Shown piece after piece: positions 1-5,704 of a stretch of 12,612 nt of DNA. The position numbers were made by a program, and so were the translations under genes. The DNA is from Planctomycetota bacterium. Its GTDB lineage: Bacteria > Planctomycetota > UBA1135 > GCA-002686595. The stretch covers positions 1 through 12,612 of the forward strand of contig WTJQ01000413.1 of NCBI GenBank assembly GCA_011524785.1. Reading direction: 5' to 3'. Position 1 is the stretch's first letter. Every line of letters starts with the position of its first letter. The notes beneath the pieces are model-generated. The model was given only the letters and a program-made list of their open reading frames with translations. It ran no database searches and was not told the DNA's origin.

Positions 1-159
1 GAACACCAGCTCGACGGTCGCCTCGCCGCTGCGCGCGCGGAGCGCGGGGACGAGGGGCCACTCCTCCCGAGCGACGCGGGCCAGCAGGGCCGTCTGCATC
101 GCCGCCCGACGGTCCGGGGGGACGCGCAGCAGCTGGTCGAAGGAGCGGGGGAGGCGCAT
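1..159 (-). CDS. 5' end of an unidentified protein (partial)
   Basis: An open frame runs from an ATG at 159 leftwards off the window edge and gives the first 53 residues, beginning MRLPRSFDQLLRVPPDRRAA. Almost every third codon position is G or C, as in the confident genes here, and the residues look like a normal soluble N-terminus rich in Arg, Ala and Leu. There is no signal peptide or membrane segment. No Shine-Dalgarno sequence is visible upstream of the ATG. The gene is divergent from the patatin-like gene, with about 107 bases between the two starts. The family is not recognisable from this fragment. It could also be a chance open frame, since long open frames are common at this GC content. 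Confidence 0.5.
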   Translation of the reverse strand, partial: MRLPRSFDQLLRVPPDRRAAMQTALLARVAREEWPLVPALRARSGEATVELVF

Positions 160-250
160 GTCGGGGTGCTGGCAGCGAACGGGCTCGCGGCCGTGCCCGG
201 GGCCTTGCCGCAGGGCAGCAGTGTCTCAAGACGACCCACCGGTCGTGTCG

Positions 251-268
251 ATGGCTCCAGGGAGCCAT
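251..268. promoter_or_regulatory. Perfect inverted repeat covering the patatin start codon
   Basis: ATGGCTCC and GGAGCCAT form 8-base arms around a 2-base centre (AG). The right arm contains the AGGGAG Shine-Dalgarno-like sequence (259-264, overlapping the centre) and the first two bases of the start codon at 267. As DNA it could be an operator. As RNA, a hairpin here would hide the ribosome-binding site, although a 2-base loop would force the innermost pairs open. The symmetry is directly visible; a regulatory role is inferred. Confidence 0.35.
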
Positions 269-1364
269 GACGCACGATCGCCTGACCTGGACCCCGGACC
301 GCCCCCGGACCGTCCTCGTCCTGGGCGGTGGCGGCATGCGGGGGATGGCCCACGTCGGCGTCCTGCGCGCCCTCCAGAGCCTCGACATCCACTTCGATGC
401 GGTGGTCGGGACCTCCATCGGCTCCCTGATCGGCGCGATGGTCGCGGGGGGGATGCCCCTCGACCAGCTCGAGGACGAGGTCCTCCACCTGAAGAAGGAG
501 GACTACTTCCGGCTCAACGCGCTCAAGCTGCTCCTCCGCGGGCCACGCGTCGTGTCGATGTACCAGGGCCAGCGCTTCCGCAAGAGCCTGGAGCGCCTGC
601 TCCCCGGAGGAACGGTCTCGGGCACCTCGCTGCCCTTCTGGTGCAACGCGGTCTGCCTCGAGACGGGGGGCAGCGTCTTCTGGGGGACCCCCGGCTTCGA
701 CGACGTCCCGCTCGTCGACGCCGTCTACTCCTCCTGCGCCCTGCCCGCGGTCTTCGAGCCCCTGGCGCACGACGGGCGCCACTTCGTCGACGGGGGCATC
801 GCCGACCCGACCCCGCTGCGCTTCGCGCGCGCGCTCGGGGCCGAGCGGATCATCGCGGTCGACCTGACCGTCAAGGGCACCTACAAGGCGCACAACTTCC
901 GCGGGCGCGCGATCTCGACCCTCTTCCGGTCCTTCGAGATCGCGCAGGAGGTCGTCGTCGAGCACATGCTCCACATGCACGTCGACGAGCAGGTCGTCCT
1001 GATCCAGCCCAAGGTCGGGCACCTGCACCGCTTCGACTTCGACGAGGTGCCCGATGTGATCGCTGCGGGCGAGCAGGAGGCGCTGCGAGTCCTGCTGTCC
1101 CATCCCGCCACGCGTGACGAGGTGCGGGTCGACCCGGAGCTGGGGCTCGCCTGCCCGGTGCAGCCCGCCGAGTACGTGCAGCTGTCGATCGATCCCTCGC
1201 GCTGCGTCGGCTGCGGCCTGTGCGAGACCGTGTGCGAGACCGACGGGTTCCGCATGGGGGACGGCGTCGCTGACGTGCTCAAGCCGCACAACTTCGAGTG
1301 CACGCGGGACCATGCGTGCGCGCGCAACTGCCCGACCCAGGCGATCCGCCTCGGCAACCTCTAG
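267..1364 (+). CDS. Patatin-like phospholipase with C-terminal 4Fe-4S ferredoxin domain
   Basis: The predicted protein is 365 residues: a lipid acyl hydrolase of the bacterial patatin family joined to a ferredoxin-type domain. The patatin part (about 14-280) has the glycine-rich oxyanion-hole motif GGGGMRG at 20-26, the nucleophile elbow GTSIG at 48-52 (Ser50) and the Asp-Gly-Gly motif at 175-177 (Asp175), so the Ser/Asp catalytic dyad is complete. No signal peptide is seen, so it is probably cytosolic or peripheral on the inner membrane. Residues 305-362 carry CVGCGLCETVC (Cys313, 316, 319, 323), then Cys345, Cys351 and Cys355 followed by Pro. The first motif is a canonical 4Fe-4S binder. 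The second, with spacing C-x5-C-x3-C-P, has one cysteine fewer than a full second cluster. The frame runs unbroken through both domains, so the fusion is not a join of two genes. The ATG at 267 is preceded by AGGGAG with a very short 2-base spacer. The substrate is unknown; an electron-transfer or redox-sensing role for the Fe-S part is inference. Confidence 0.93.
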   Translation: MTHDRLTWTPDRPRTVLVLGGGGMRGMAHVGVLRALQSLDIHFDAVVGTSIGSLIGAMVAGGMPLDQLEDEVLHLKKEDYFRLNALKLLLRGPRVVSMYQGQRFRKSLERLLPGGTVSGTSLPFWCNAVCLETGGSVFWGTPGFDDVPLVDAVYSSCALPAVFEPLAHDGRHFVDGGIADPTPLRFARALGAERIIAVDLTVKGTYKAHNFRGRAISTLFRSFEIAQEVVVEHMLHMHVDEQVVLIQPKVGHLHRFDFDEVPDVIAAGEQEALRVLLSHPATRDEVRVDPELGLACPVQPAEYVQLSIDPSRCVGCGLCETVCETDGFRMGDGVADVLKPHNFECTRDHACARNCPTQAIRLGNL

Positions 1365-1369
1365 GGCCC

Positions 1370-1386
1370 GGGCCAGTCCCTGGCCT
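1370..1386. terminator. GC-rich hairpin between convergent genes
   Basis: GGCCAG (1371-1376) and CTGGCC (1380-1385) form a 6-base-pair stem around a TCC loop, with a possible G-U pair extending it. It lies just after the patatin stop codon and before the stop of the converging M50 gene. No T-run follows on either strand, so an intrinsic terminator role is only plausible. Confidence 0.3.
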
Positions 1387-1407
1387 CCGCAGGCTCACTC
1401 GGCGGGG

Positions 1408-2340
1408 TCAGGGGAGGTCGTCCGAGCGCAGGCGTCCCCGCTGCGCCTCCATCCGGCGGACGTCCTCGTCGGAGAAGCCTTGCTGCGAGTGGGACGGGTC
1501 CCCGTGGTTCGCTCCTGATCCGGGGGAGCCTCCACCGACGCCTCCGGCAGCGGCCTGGCGGAACAGGTCCTCGAGGTTGCCGAAGGCGAAGCCCCGCGGC
1601 CCGAACCCGCCAGCCGCCCCGGCCATGTGCCGCAGCCGGACGCCGAGCAGCTCCTTCGAGCCGGCGAACAGCAGGAACAGGCCGAGGAACGGCATCATCA
1701 GGCTCCACTGCCACCCGAACAGGATCATGCCCCAGGCGAAGAGGCGCCCGATCTGGGCCGCCGTCTCGGTCCCGCGGAGCCACCCGCGTCGGCGGGCGAG
1801 GAGCGAGCGCAGGATCTTGCCCCCGTCCATCGGGAACGCTGGCAGCAGGTTGAAGACGCCCATCACGAGGTTGACCCAGACGAGCAGTCCGAGGACCGGC
1901 ACGACGCCGAGCTCGAAGGGGGCCATGGAGGTCATCTGGCTCAGCACCCCGAGCATCAGCAAGCCAACGATGCCCAGCCCCGCGAGCGCGAAGTTCACCA
2001 GCGGGCCGGCGAGCGCCACGGCACCCTCGACCGCCGGATCGTCCGGCATGCCCTCGAGCATCGCGACGCCGCCGAGGGGCCACAGGGTGATGTCCCGGAC
2101 GCCCACGCCGAGGCGCCGCGCGACCAGCGCGTGCCCCAGCTCGTGCAGCAGGACGGAGCCCAGCACGAGCCCGAGCCCGAAGATGGTCATCAGTCCTGCC
2201 TGCCAGCCGAGCTTCAAGGCCTGGCTGAGCGCGAGCCCGACCACCAGCACCAGGAGGAAGGGCTGGAGGCGGATCGGGATGCCCGCCACGCGGCCGAGGT
2301 GCCAGGGCCGGCCGGGACCGTTGAAGACGCCGAAGGTCAT
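1408..2340 (-). CDS. M50 (site-2 protease family) membrane metalloprotease
   Basis: The predicted protein is a 310-residue zinc protease that would cut substrates within or next to the membrane. The zinc motif HELGH is at 66-70 (His66, Glu67, His70). The second family motif, NLLPAFPMDGG, is at 164-174, with Asp172 as the likely third ligand, so the active site looks intact. Hydrophobic segments lie at about 25-65, 105-135, 143-168 and 200-226. This resembles the compact SpoIVFB/Rip3-like class. There is no PDZ domain, as in RseP, and no CBS domain. Instead, a cytosolic-type tail from about 238 is rich in Gly and Ser and ends in a charged stretch (290-310). The ATG at 2340 places the start just before the first membrane segment. 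No Shine-Dalgarno sequence precedes it, but a TACCCT hexamer ends 9 bases upstream. The gene is divergent from the AOR-like gene (87 bases between starts) and converges on the patatin gene. No anti-sigma factor or other typical substrate is encoded nearby. Confidence 0.92.
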   Translation of the reverse strand: MTFGVFNGPGRPWHLGRVAGIPIRLQPFLLVLVVGLALSQALKLGWQAGLMTIFGLGLVLGSVLLHELGHALVARRLGVGVRDITLWPLGGVAMLEGMPDDPAVEGAVALAGPLVNFALAGLGIVGLLMLGVLSQMTSMAPFELGVVPVLGLLVWVNLVMGVFNLLPAFPMDGGKILRSLLARRRGWLRGTETAAQIGRLFAWGMILFGWQWSLMMPFLGLFLLFAGSKELLGVRLRHMAGAAGGFGPRGFAFGNLEDLFRQAAAGGVGGGSPGSGANHGDPSHSQQGFSDEDVRRMEAQRGRLRSDDLP

Positions 2341-2349
2341 CGAGGAGGA

Positions 2350-2355
2350 AGGGTA
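2350..2355 (-). promoter_or_regulatory. Putative -10 element of the M50 protease gene
   Basis: TACCCT on the minus strand fits TANNNT and ends 9 bases before the ATG at 2340. No clear -35 is seen. If it is used, the transcript would have almost no leader, which fits the absence of a Shine-Dalgarno sequence. Confidence 0.3.
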
Positions 2356-2408
2356 CACGGCCGGCTGGGAGGCCCCTCCTCCCGCATCGGTCGACTGGGT
2401 CTGTGGGA

Positions 2409-2414
2409 TACCCT
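2409..2414 (+). promoter_or_regulatory. Putative -10 element of the AOR-like gene
   Basis: TACCCT within GATACCCT lies 13 bases before the ATG at 2428, in the 87-base divergent region shared with the M50 gene. A transcript starting about 7 bases downstream would have a leader of roughly 6-8 bases containing a weak GGAG (2420-2423). No convincing -35 is visible. Confidence 0.3.
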
Positions 2415-2427
2415 GCGCTGGAGTTCC

Positions 2428-4263
2428 ATGAGCGGACCCCTGCGAGCCCCCCTGCGCACCCTGGAGGTGATCCTTGGGGCTGCGGGCGTCACGAGCACGG
2501 CCCGTGAACTGCCGGCAGCCGCCCTTGGAGGCCCTGCCGCCGCCCTCGAGTGGCTGGCCGGGACGGCGGACGGGGGCGCGGCGCTCACTCTCGCCGTGGG
2601 GCCCTGCGTGGTGCGGGGCGTGCCGACCGCCGCACGGCTCCAGCTCGCGGCCCGGGCGCCGCTGGGCGGCGGACTGGCCGAGGGCCAGGTGGGTTCGGAG
2701 CTGGCCGCGCGGTTCGCCACCCTGGCGGACCTGGTGATCCTCTCGGGAAGCGTCCCCGAGGGCGACGGGGTCCTCGTCCTCCAGGAGAGCGGCGTCACGC
2801 TGCTTCGCAGACCCGCTTGGCGCGCGCTCTCTGCGGTTGCCCGTAACCGCGCGCTCGAAGCCGAGCTCGGGCCGTGCGGGACGCTCGCCTGCGGGCCCGC
2901 GGCCCACGCGGGCGTTCCGTACGCCAACCTCACCGCGGGCGCGCGACCCGGCAGCCGGGTCGGACGCGGGGGCCTGGGCCGCGTGCTGGCGGAGCGGGGC
3001 CTGCTCGCCGTCGCCGTGGTCGCGGAGCCCGTGCCCACGCGGAATCACCATGACCTCGAGGCTGCCCTGCGGCGCTCCCCGCGGCTGCGAAGCCGGGCTG
3101 CCGGAGGCACCCTGGAGCTCTTCGGTGCAGCCGAGGGAGCCGCGTCGGCGAACGGACAGCGCCACGGCTGCCATGGCTGCCCCACGCCCTGCGGGATCGC
3201 TCTCGATGGGGGAGCTGGCCCCGCGCGCTTCAGCGCGCTCGAGCCGCTGCGGACACGCTTCGGGCCCGCGGCCGACGCGCTGCTCGAGCAGTGCAACGAG
3301 CTCGGGCTCGATGCTCGGGAGGCGGCCGCGCGCCTGCACCCGGGCGAGGAGGTGGACGTGCTCCTCACCCGGCCCGGCCCGGCGCGTGCGCTCGCCCCCC
3401 TGGCGCGTCGGGACCTGACCGGTCGCCTCGCGGCGCGGGTGGCTGCGCGAGGGAGTGATCCCCTGCGCGCCTTCCCCTTCCTCACCGAGGCGGGCCCCGG
3501 GAGGCTGGCCGAGGTCGCGCGTGGGATCCCCTGGCCGGACGGGAGCGAGGACGGGGACGACCCGCGCGGAGCCGGCTGGGTGGTCGCCTGGCACGAGGAG
3601 CTCAACGCGGCCCTGGACGCCCTCGGCTTCTGCGCGTTCTCGGCGGCGGCTCTCCTCGCGGACGGGGTCCTCGGCCTCGACGCGCTCGCCCTGGCGCTGC
3701 TCCCGGAGCTGGCCGACGAGGGGGCGCCCGGCGCGCGCCTGCAGGGCCTCGGTGCCGACCTCGTGCGGACGGCCCACCGCGCGCGGGCCGCGCTGGGCGC
3801 CGGCTTCGCCGAGGGCGCCGAGCCGGACCTCCAGGCACCCCTCGCGGCCTATCGCCGGTGGTGCGGGCTCGATGCGGAGGGATTGCCATGCCTGGACCCC
3901 GAGGTCCCGGCGTCAGTGGATGGACCCGCCGCGCTCCAGCCGGCGGCGCTCAGGGAGCCTCGGCCCTCTGGACGCGTCGTGGTCGCGGCGGCGGCGACGG
4001 CGGCAGCGGCGGCGCTGAGAGGGCGTGCGCCTCTGGGCCCTCCGAGCGAGGAGGAGCGCGAGCTCGAGGTCCCGGTCCCCGCGACGGGGGCCGAGCTCCG
4101 CCGCGCGCTCGCAGCACGCGAGCCGGGCCTCGCCGAGCTGCTGCTGGACGGGGAGGGCCGTCCGATCCCCGCTCTCGTCCGCGAGGGGCGTCCGCTGGCG
4201 GCGGGCGAGCGCGTCGAGGACGGCGACAGGATCGAGCTCGTCTGGGTCGTCCCCGGAGGATGA
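2428..4263 (+). CDS. Divergent aldehyde:ferredoxin oxidoreductase-like protein fused to a MoaD/ThiS-like domain
   Basis: The protein is 611 residues. AOR-family enzymes hold a tungsten- or molybdenum-bispterin and one 4Fe-4S cluster, and interconvert aldehydes or other carbonyls and acids with ferredoxin. The family features are GRGGLG at 179-184, the cluster motif CHGCPTPC (Cys248, 251, 255) and a fourth cysteine, Cys402, in DALGFC (397-402). The paired pterin-site motifs of the family are present as NELGLD (290-295) and DALGFC. The AOR part (about 1-512) is shorter than the usual 600 or more residues. The N-terminal region is eroded: the GGRGLG segment normally found near the start is missing, and the MGSKNLKAI-type sequence after GRGGLG is replaced by VLAERGLLAVAV. 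After an alanine-rich linker (520-529), residues 541-611 form a beta-grasp domain ending WVVPGG, like MoaD or ThiS, whose terminal Gly-Gly is the sulfur-carrying end. GGAG sits 4 bases before the ATG. The open frame continues upstream, but that part is antisense to the M50 gene. The substrate is unknown, and the divergence leaves open a paralog with altered chemistry. Confidence 0.82.
   Translation: MSGPLRAPLRTLEVILGAAGVTSTARELPAAALGGPAAALEWLAGTADGGAALTLAVGPCVVRGVPTAARLQLAARAPLGGGLAEGQVGSELAARFATLADLVILSGSVPEGDGVLVLQESGVTLLRRPAWRALSAVARNRALEAELGPCGTLACGPAAHAGVPYANLTAGARPGSRVGRGGLGRVLAERGLLAVAVVAEPVPTRNHHDLEAALRRSPRLRSRAAGGTLELFGAAEGAASANGQRHGCHGCPTPCGIALDGGAGPARFSALEPLRTRFGPAADALLEQCNELGLDAREAAARLHPGEEVDVLLTRPGPARALAPLARRDLTGRLAARVAARGSDPLRAFPFLTEAGPGRLAEVARGIPWPDGSEDGDDPRGAGWVVAWHEELNAALDALGFCAFSAAALLADGVLGLDALALALLPELADEGAPGARLQGLGADLVRTAHRARAALGAGFAEGAEPDLQAPLAAYRRWCGLDAEGLPCLDPEVPASVDGPAALQPAALREPRPSGRVVVAAAATAAAAALRGRAPLGPPSEEERELEVPVPATGAELRRALAAREPGLAELLLDGEGRPIPALVREGRPLAAGERVEDGDRIELVWVVPGG
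3985..4014 (+). repeat. GCG-rich codon repeat encoding the alanine linker
   Basis: Ten consecutive codons read GCG four times, ACG, GCG, GCA and GCG three times, encoding Ala4-Thr-Ala5 (residues 520-529) between the AOR-like part and the MoaD-like domain. Near-perfect triplet repeats can change length by slippage without breaking the frame. This stretch marks the domain boundary. Confidence 0.7.
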
Positions 4264-4275
4264 GCTGAGCCGTGA

Positions 4276-4298
4276 GGGAATCGGGCGCGCCCGGTCCC
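4276..4298. terminator. Two-part GC-rich inverted repeat between AOR-like and glycosyltransferase genes
   Basis: A perfect 12-base palindrome, CGGGCGCGCCCG (4282-4293), is nested inside outer arms GGGA (4276-4279) and TCCC (4295-4298). It begins 13 bases after the AOR-like stop codon and ends just before the TATCCT hexamer of the next gene. It could end transcription of the upstream gene or act as a binding site at the next promoter. There is no T-run, so the role is uncertain. Confidence 0.3.
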
Positions 4299-4304
4299 TA
4301 TCCT
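4299..4304 (+). promoter_or_regulatory. Putative -10 element of the glycosyltransferase gene
   Basis: TATCCT fits TANNNT and lies 12 bases before the ATG at 4317. Its -35 position would fall within the neighbouring inverted repeat and shows no consensus. Supported mainly by recurrence of the same hexamer class before other genes in the window. Confidence 0.28.
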
Positions 4305-4316
4305 CGGGCCGAGCGC

Positions 4317-5384
4317 ATGAGCCGCCTCCTCGTGATCAAGACGGGCGCCCTCGGGGACGTCCTGCGCACCACCTCGATCCTGCCGGGTCTGGCGGAGCGC
4401 TCCCCCGCACTGGAGCTGACCTGGGTGACGGCGACCGGTGCCGGACCGCTGCTCGCTGGGCACCCGCACGTGGCGGAGATCATCGAGGTCGACCCCAAGT
4501 CGCCGGAGGCCCTCGGGCACCTGGAGGCGAGCCTCGGCGACCGTTCCTTCGATCGGATCCTCTCGCTGGACGACGAGGAGCCTCTCTGCCGCCTCGCCTC
4601 CGCCCTGGCCGAGCGCACCGGGGCGACGCCCACGGGCGCGGTGCTCGGTCCCGATGGACGGCCGGCGTACACCGACGACGCGGCCTGCTGGTTCGGCATG
4701 GGGCTCCTGTGCCGTGAGGGCCTGGCCGAGGCCGACCGCCGCAAGCTCGCCAACCGCAGGACCCATGCGGAGCTGCTGGCGGAGGTGGCGGGTGTGAGAC
4801 CGGATCGGCCGCACCTGGAGCTCGAGGCGGAGGAGCGCGCCGCCGGGGCGGCGCGCGCCGTGGCCCTCGCGGGCCCCGGTCCGGGCCCCCTCATCGGCCT
4901 GAACACGGGCGCTGGCGGGCGCTGGACCACGAAGGCCATGCGCGTCGAGGAGGTCGCTGGCTTGGCAGCGCTGCTCGCCGGCTCCGGGACCGCGGCGCCG
5001 CGCCTGCTCCTGCTTGGGGGCCCCGACGAGGTCGAGCGCAACGGGGACCTGGCCGCGCGCATCCGCGCAGCTGCCCCCGGAGTCACCCTGGCCGAGGCGC
5101 CGCTGGACCTCGAGCTGAGGGAGTTCGCCGCGCTGGTGGGGGCGCTGGACCTGCTCGTGACCTCGGACAGCCTCGCGCTGCACATGGGCGTCGCCCAGGC
5201 GCGGCGCGTGGTCGCGTTCTTCGCCCCGACCTCCCCGCACGAGATCGACCTGTTCGGCCGTGGGGAGAAGGTCGTGTCGACTGCGTCGGATGCCGGCAGC
5301 TACCGCCGTGACGCCGACAACGGCTCCATCACGGCGGAGCGGGTCGCAGCCGCAGTCCAGCGGCAGCTGGCGGAGCTGCGCTGA
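4317..5384 (+). CDS. Glycosyltransferase family 9 protein (ADP-heptose:LPS heptosyltransferase type)
   Basis: The predicted protein is 355 residues. Family 9 enzymes move heptose or related sugars from a nucleotide donor onto lipid A core or other acceptors at the cytoplasmic face of the inner membrane. The N-terminus, VIKTGALGDVLRTT (6-19), is the family signature with the acceptor-side Asp14. The C-terminal Rossmann half shows IGLNTGAGGRW (193-203), LLLGGPDE (231-238) and the donor-site block VTSDSLALHMG (281-291), followed by FFAPTSPHEIDLFG (301-314). The length is typical (about 340-360). The frame could begin earlier at a GTG (4272), but those extra 15 residues are not family-like and the protein fold starts at the ATG at 4317. 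No good Shine-Dalgarno sequence precedes it. It follows the AOR-like gene by 53 bases on the same strand, but an inverted repeat and -10-like hexamer between them argue for separate transcription. No other LPS gene is nearby, so the exact sugar and acceptor cannot be assigned. Confidence 0.92.
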   Translation: MSRLLVIKTGALGDVLRTTSILPGLAERSPALELTWVTATGAGPLLAGHPHVAEIIEVDPKSPEALGHLEASLGDRSFDRILSLDDEEPLCRLASALAERTGATPTGAVLGPDGRPAYTDDAACWFGMGLLCREGLAEADRRKLANRRTHAELLAEVAGVRPDRPHLELEAEERAAGAARAVALAGPGPGPLIGLNTGAGGRWTTKAMRVEEVAGLAALLAGSGTAAPRLLLLGGPDEVERNGDLAARIRAAAPGVTLAEAPLDLELREFAALVGALDLLVTSDSLALHMGVAQARRVVAFFAPTSPHEIDLFGRGEKVVSTASDAGSYRRDADNGSITAERVAAAVQRQLAELR

Positions 5385-5386
5385 GC

Positions 5387-5398
5387 CCCGTCGACGGG
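5387..5398. repeat. 12-base perfect palindrome after the glycosyltransferase gene
   Basis: CCCGTCGACGGG begins 3 bases after the stop codon. In RNA it would give a 4-base-pair stem with a TCGA loop. It could be part of a transcription end or a protein-binding site; no T-run follows. Confidence 0.3.
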
Positions 5399-5424
5399 CG
5401 GCGGAGCCCGCGCGCAGCCCGCGG

Positions 5425-5453
5425 TTGACGGTGGGGTGCTGCCCCGGGAAGCT
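5425..5453 (+). promoter_or_regulatory. Putative promoter of the small membrane protein gene
   Basis: TTGACG (5425-5430) matches the sigma-70 -35 consensus at five of six positions. It is followed after 17 bases by a poor -10, GAAGCT (5448-5453), which ends 6 bases before the ATG at 5460. The -35 and spacing are good; the -10 is weak. Confidence 0.35.
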
Positions 5454-5459
5454 GCTCCC

Positions 5460-5666
5460 ATGTCCAGCCGGTTCGTCTACCGCCTCGCCAAGACCCTCGA
5501 GGGTGCCGGCCTCCTGGCGATCCTCGTGGGCCTGATGATGAGCGTCGAGCTCGGGATGAAGGACGAGGGGCTCTCGTCGATGAAGATGGAGAGCTACGGC
5601 CTCGCGATCGGCGCGGGGCTGTTCCTCCTCGGCTGGCTCCTCGAGCGCGCCCTCGGGACGCGCTGA
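5460..5666 (+). CDS. Small two-helix membrane protein, unknown function
   Basis: The predicted protein is 68 residues. Hydrophobic segments at about 15-30 (GAGLLAILVGLMMSVE) and 47-62 (GLAIGAGLFLLGWLLE) look like two transmembrane helices. They are joined by a charged, methionine-rich loop (LGMKDEGLSSMKMES), and basic residues lie before helix 1 and after helix 2. No catalytic motif or known family is recognisable. The upstream in-frame start at 5436 would add eight residues, but ATG 5460 is preferred because the GGGAAG at 5446-5451 is then at an acceptable 8-base distance and the promoter-like TTGACG lies upstream. It sits 75 bases after the glycosyltransferase and converges on the ABC exporter operon, so it may be its own unit. 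The third-position GC bias and helix pattern support a real gene. Confidence 0.72.
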   Translation: MSSRFVYRLAKTLEGAGLLAILVGLMMSVELGMKDEGLSSMKMESYGLAIGAGLFLLGWLLERALGTR

Positions 5667-5704
5667 GCGGCGGCTGCGCCCGGGTACCCCGGCGGACGCG
5701 ACGC

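Noticed and set aside
158..1117. 319-residue plus-strand frame overlapping the patatin gene
   Set aside because: It is an out-of-frame shadow, very rich in Arg, Pro and Gly. The patatin motifs are in the other frame.
2341..3777. N-terminal extension of the M50 protease frame upstream of ATG 2340
   Set aside because: The extra part would be antisense to the AOR-like gene and is low-complexity. The protease fold begins right after ATG 2340.
267..4263. A joint redox pathway linking the patatin-ferredoxin protein and the AOR-like enzyme
   Set aside because: Both carry Fe-S motifs, but an oppositely oriented protease gene lies between them and nothing shows shared transcription. The idea is too speculative to report as a finding.
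4272..4316. GTG start 45 bases upstream for the glycosyltransferase
   Set aside because: The added 15 residues are not family-like, overlap the inverted repeat and -10-like hexamer, and have no Shine-Dalgarno sequence. ATG 4317 begins the conserved family N-terminus.
5678..5693. Possible hairpin GCCCGGG/CCCCGGC around TA between the converging small protein and exporter genes
   Set aside because: The stem contains a C-C mismatch and the loop is only two bases. There is no T-run, so it was not listed as a terminator.
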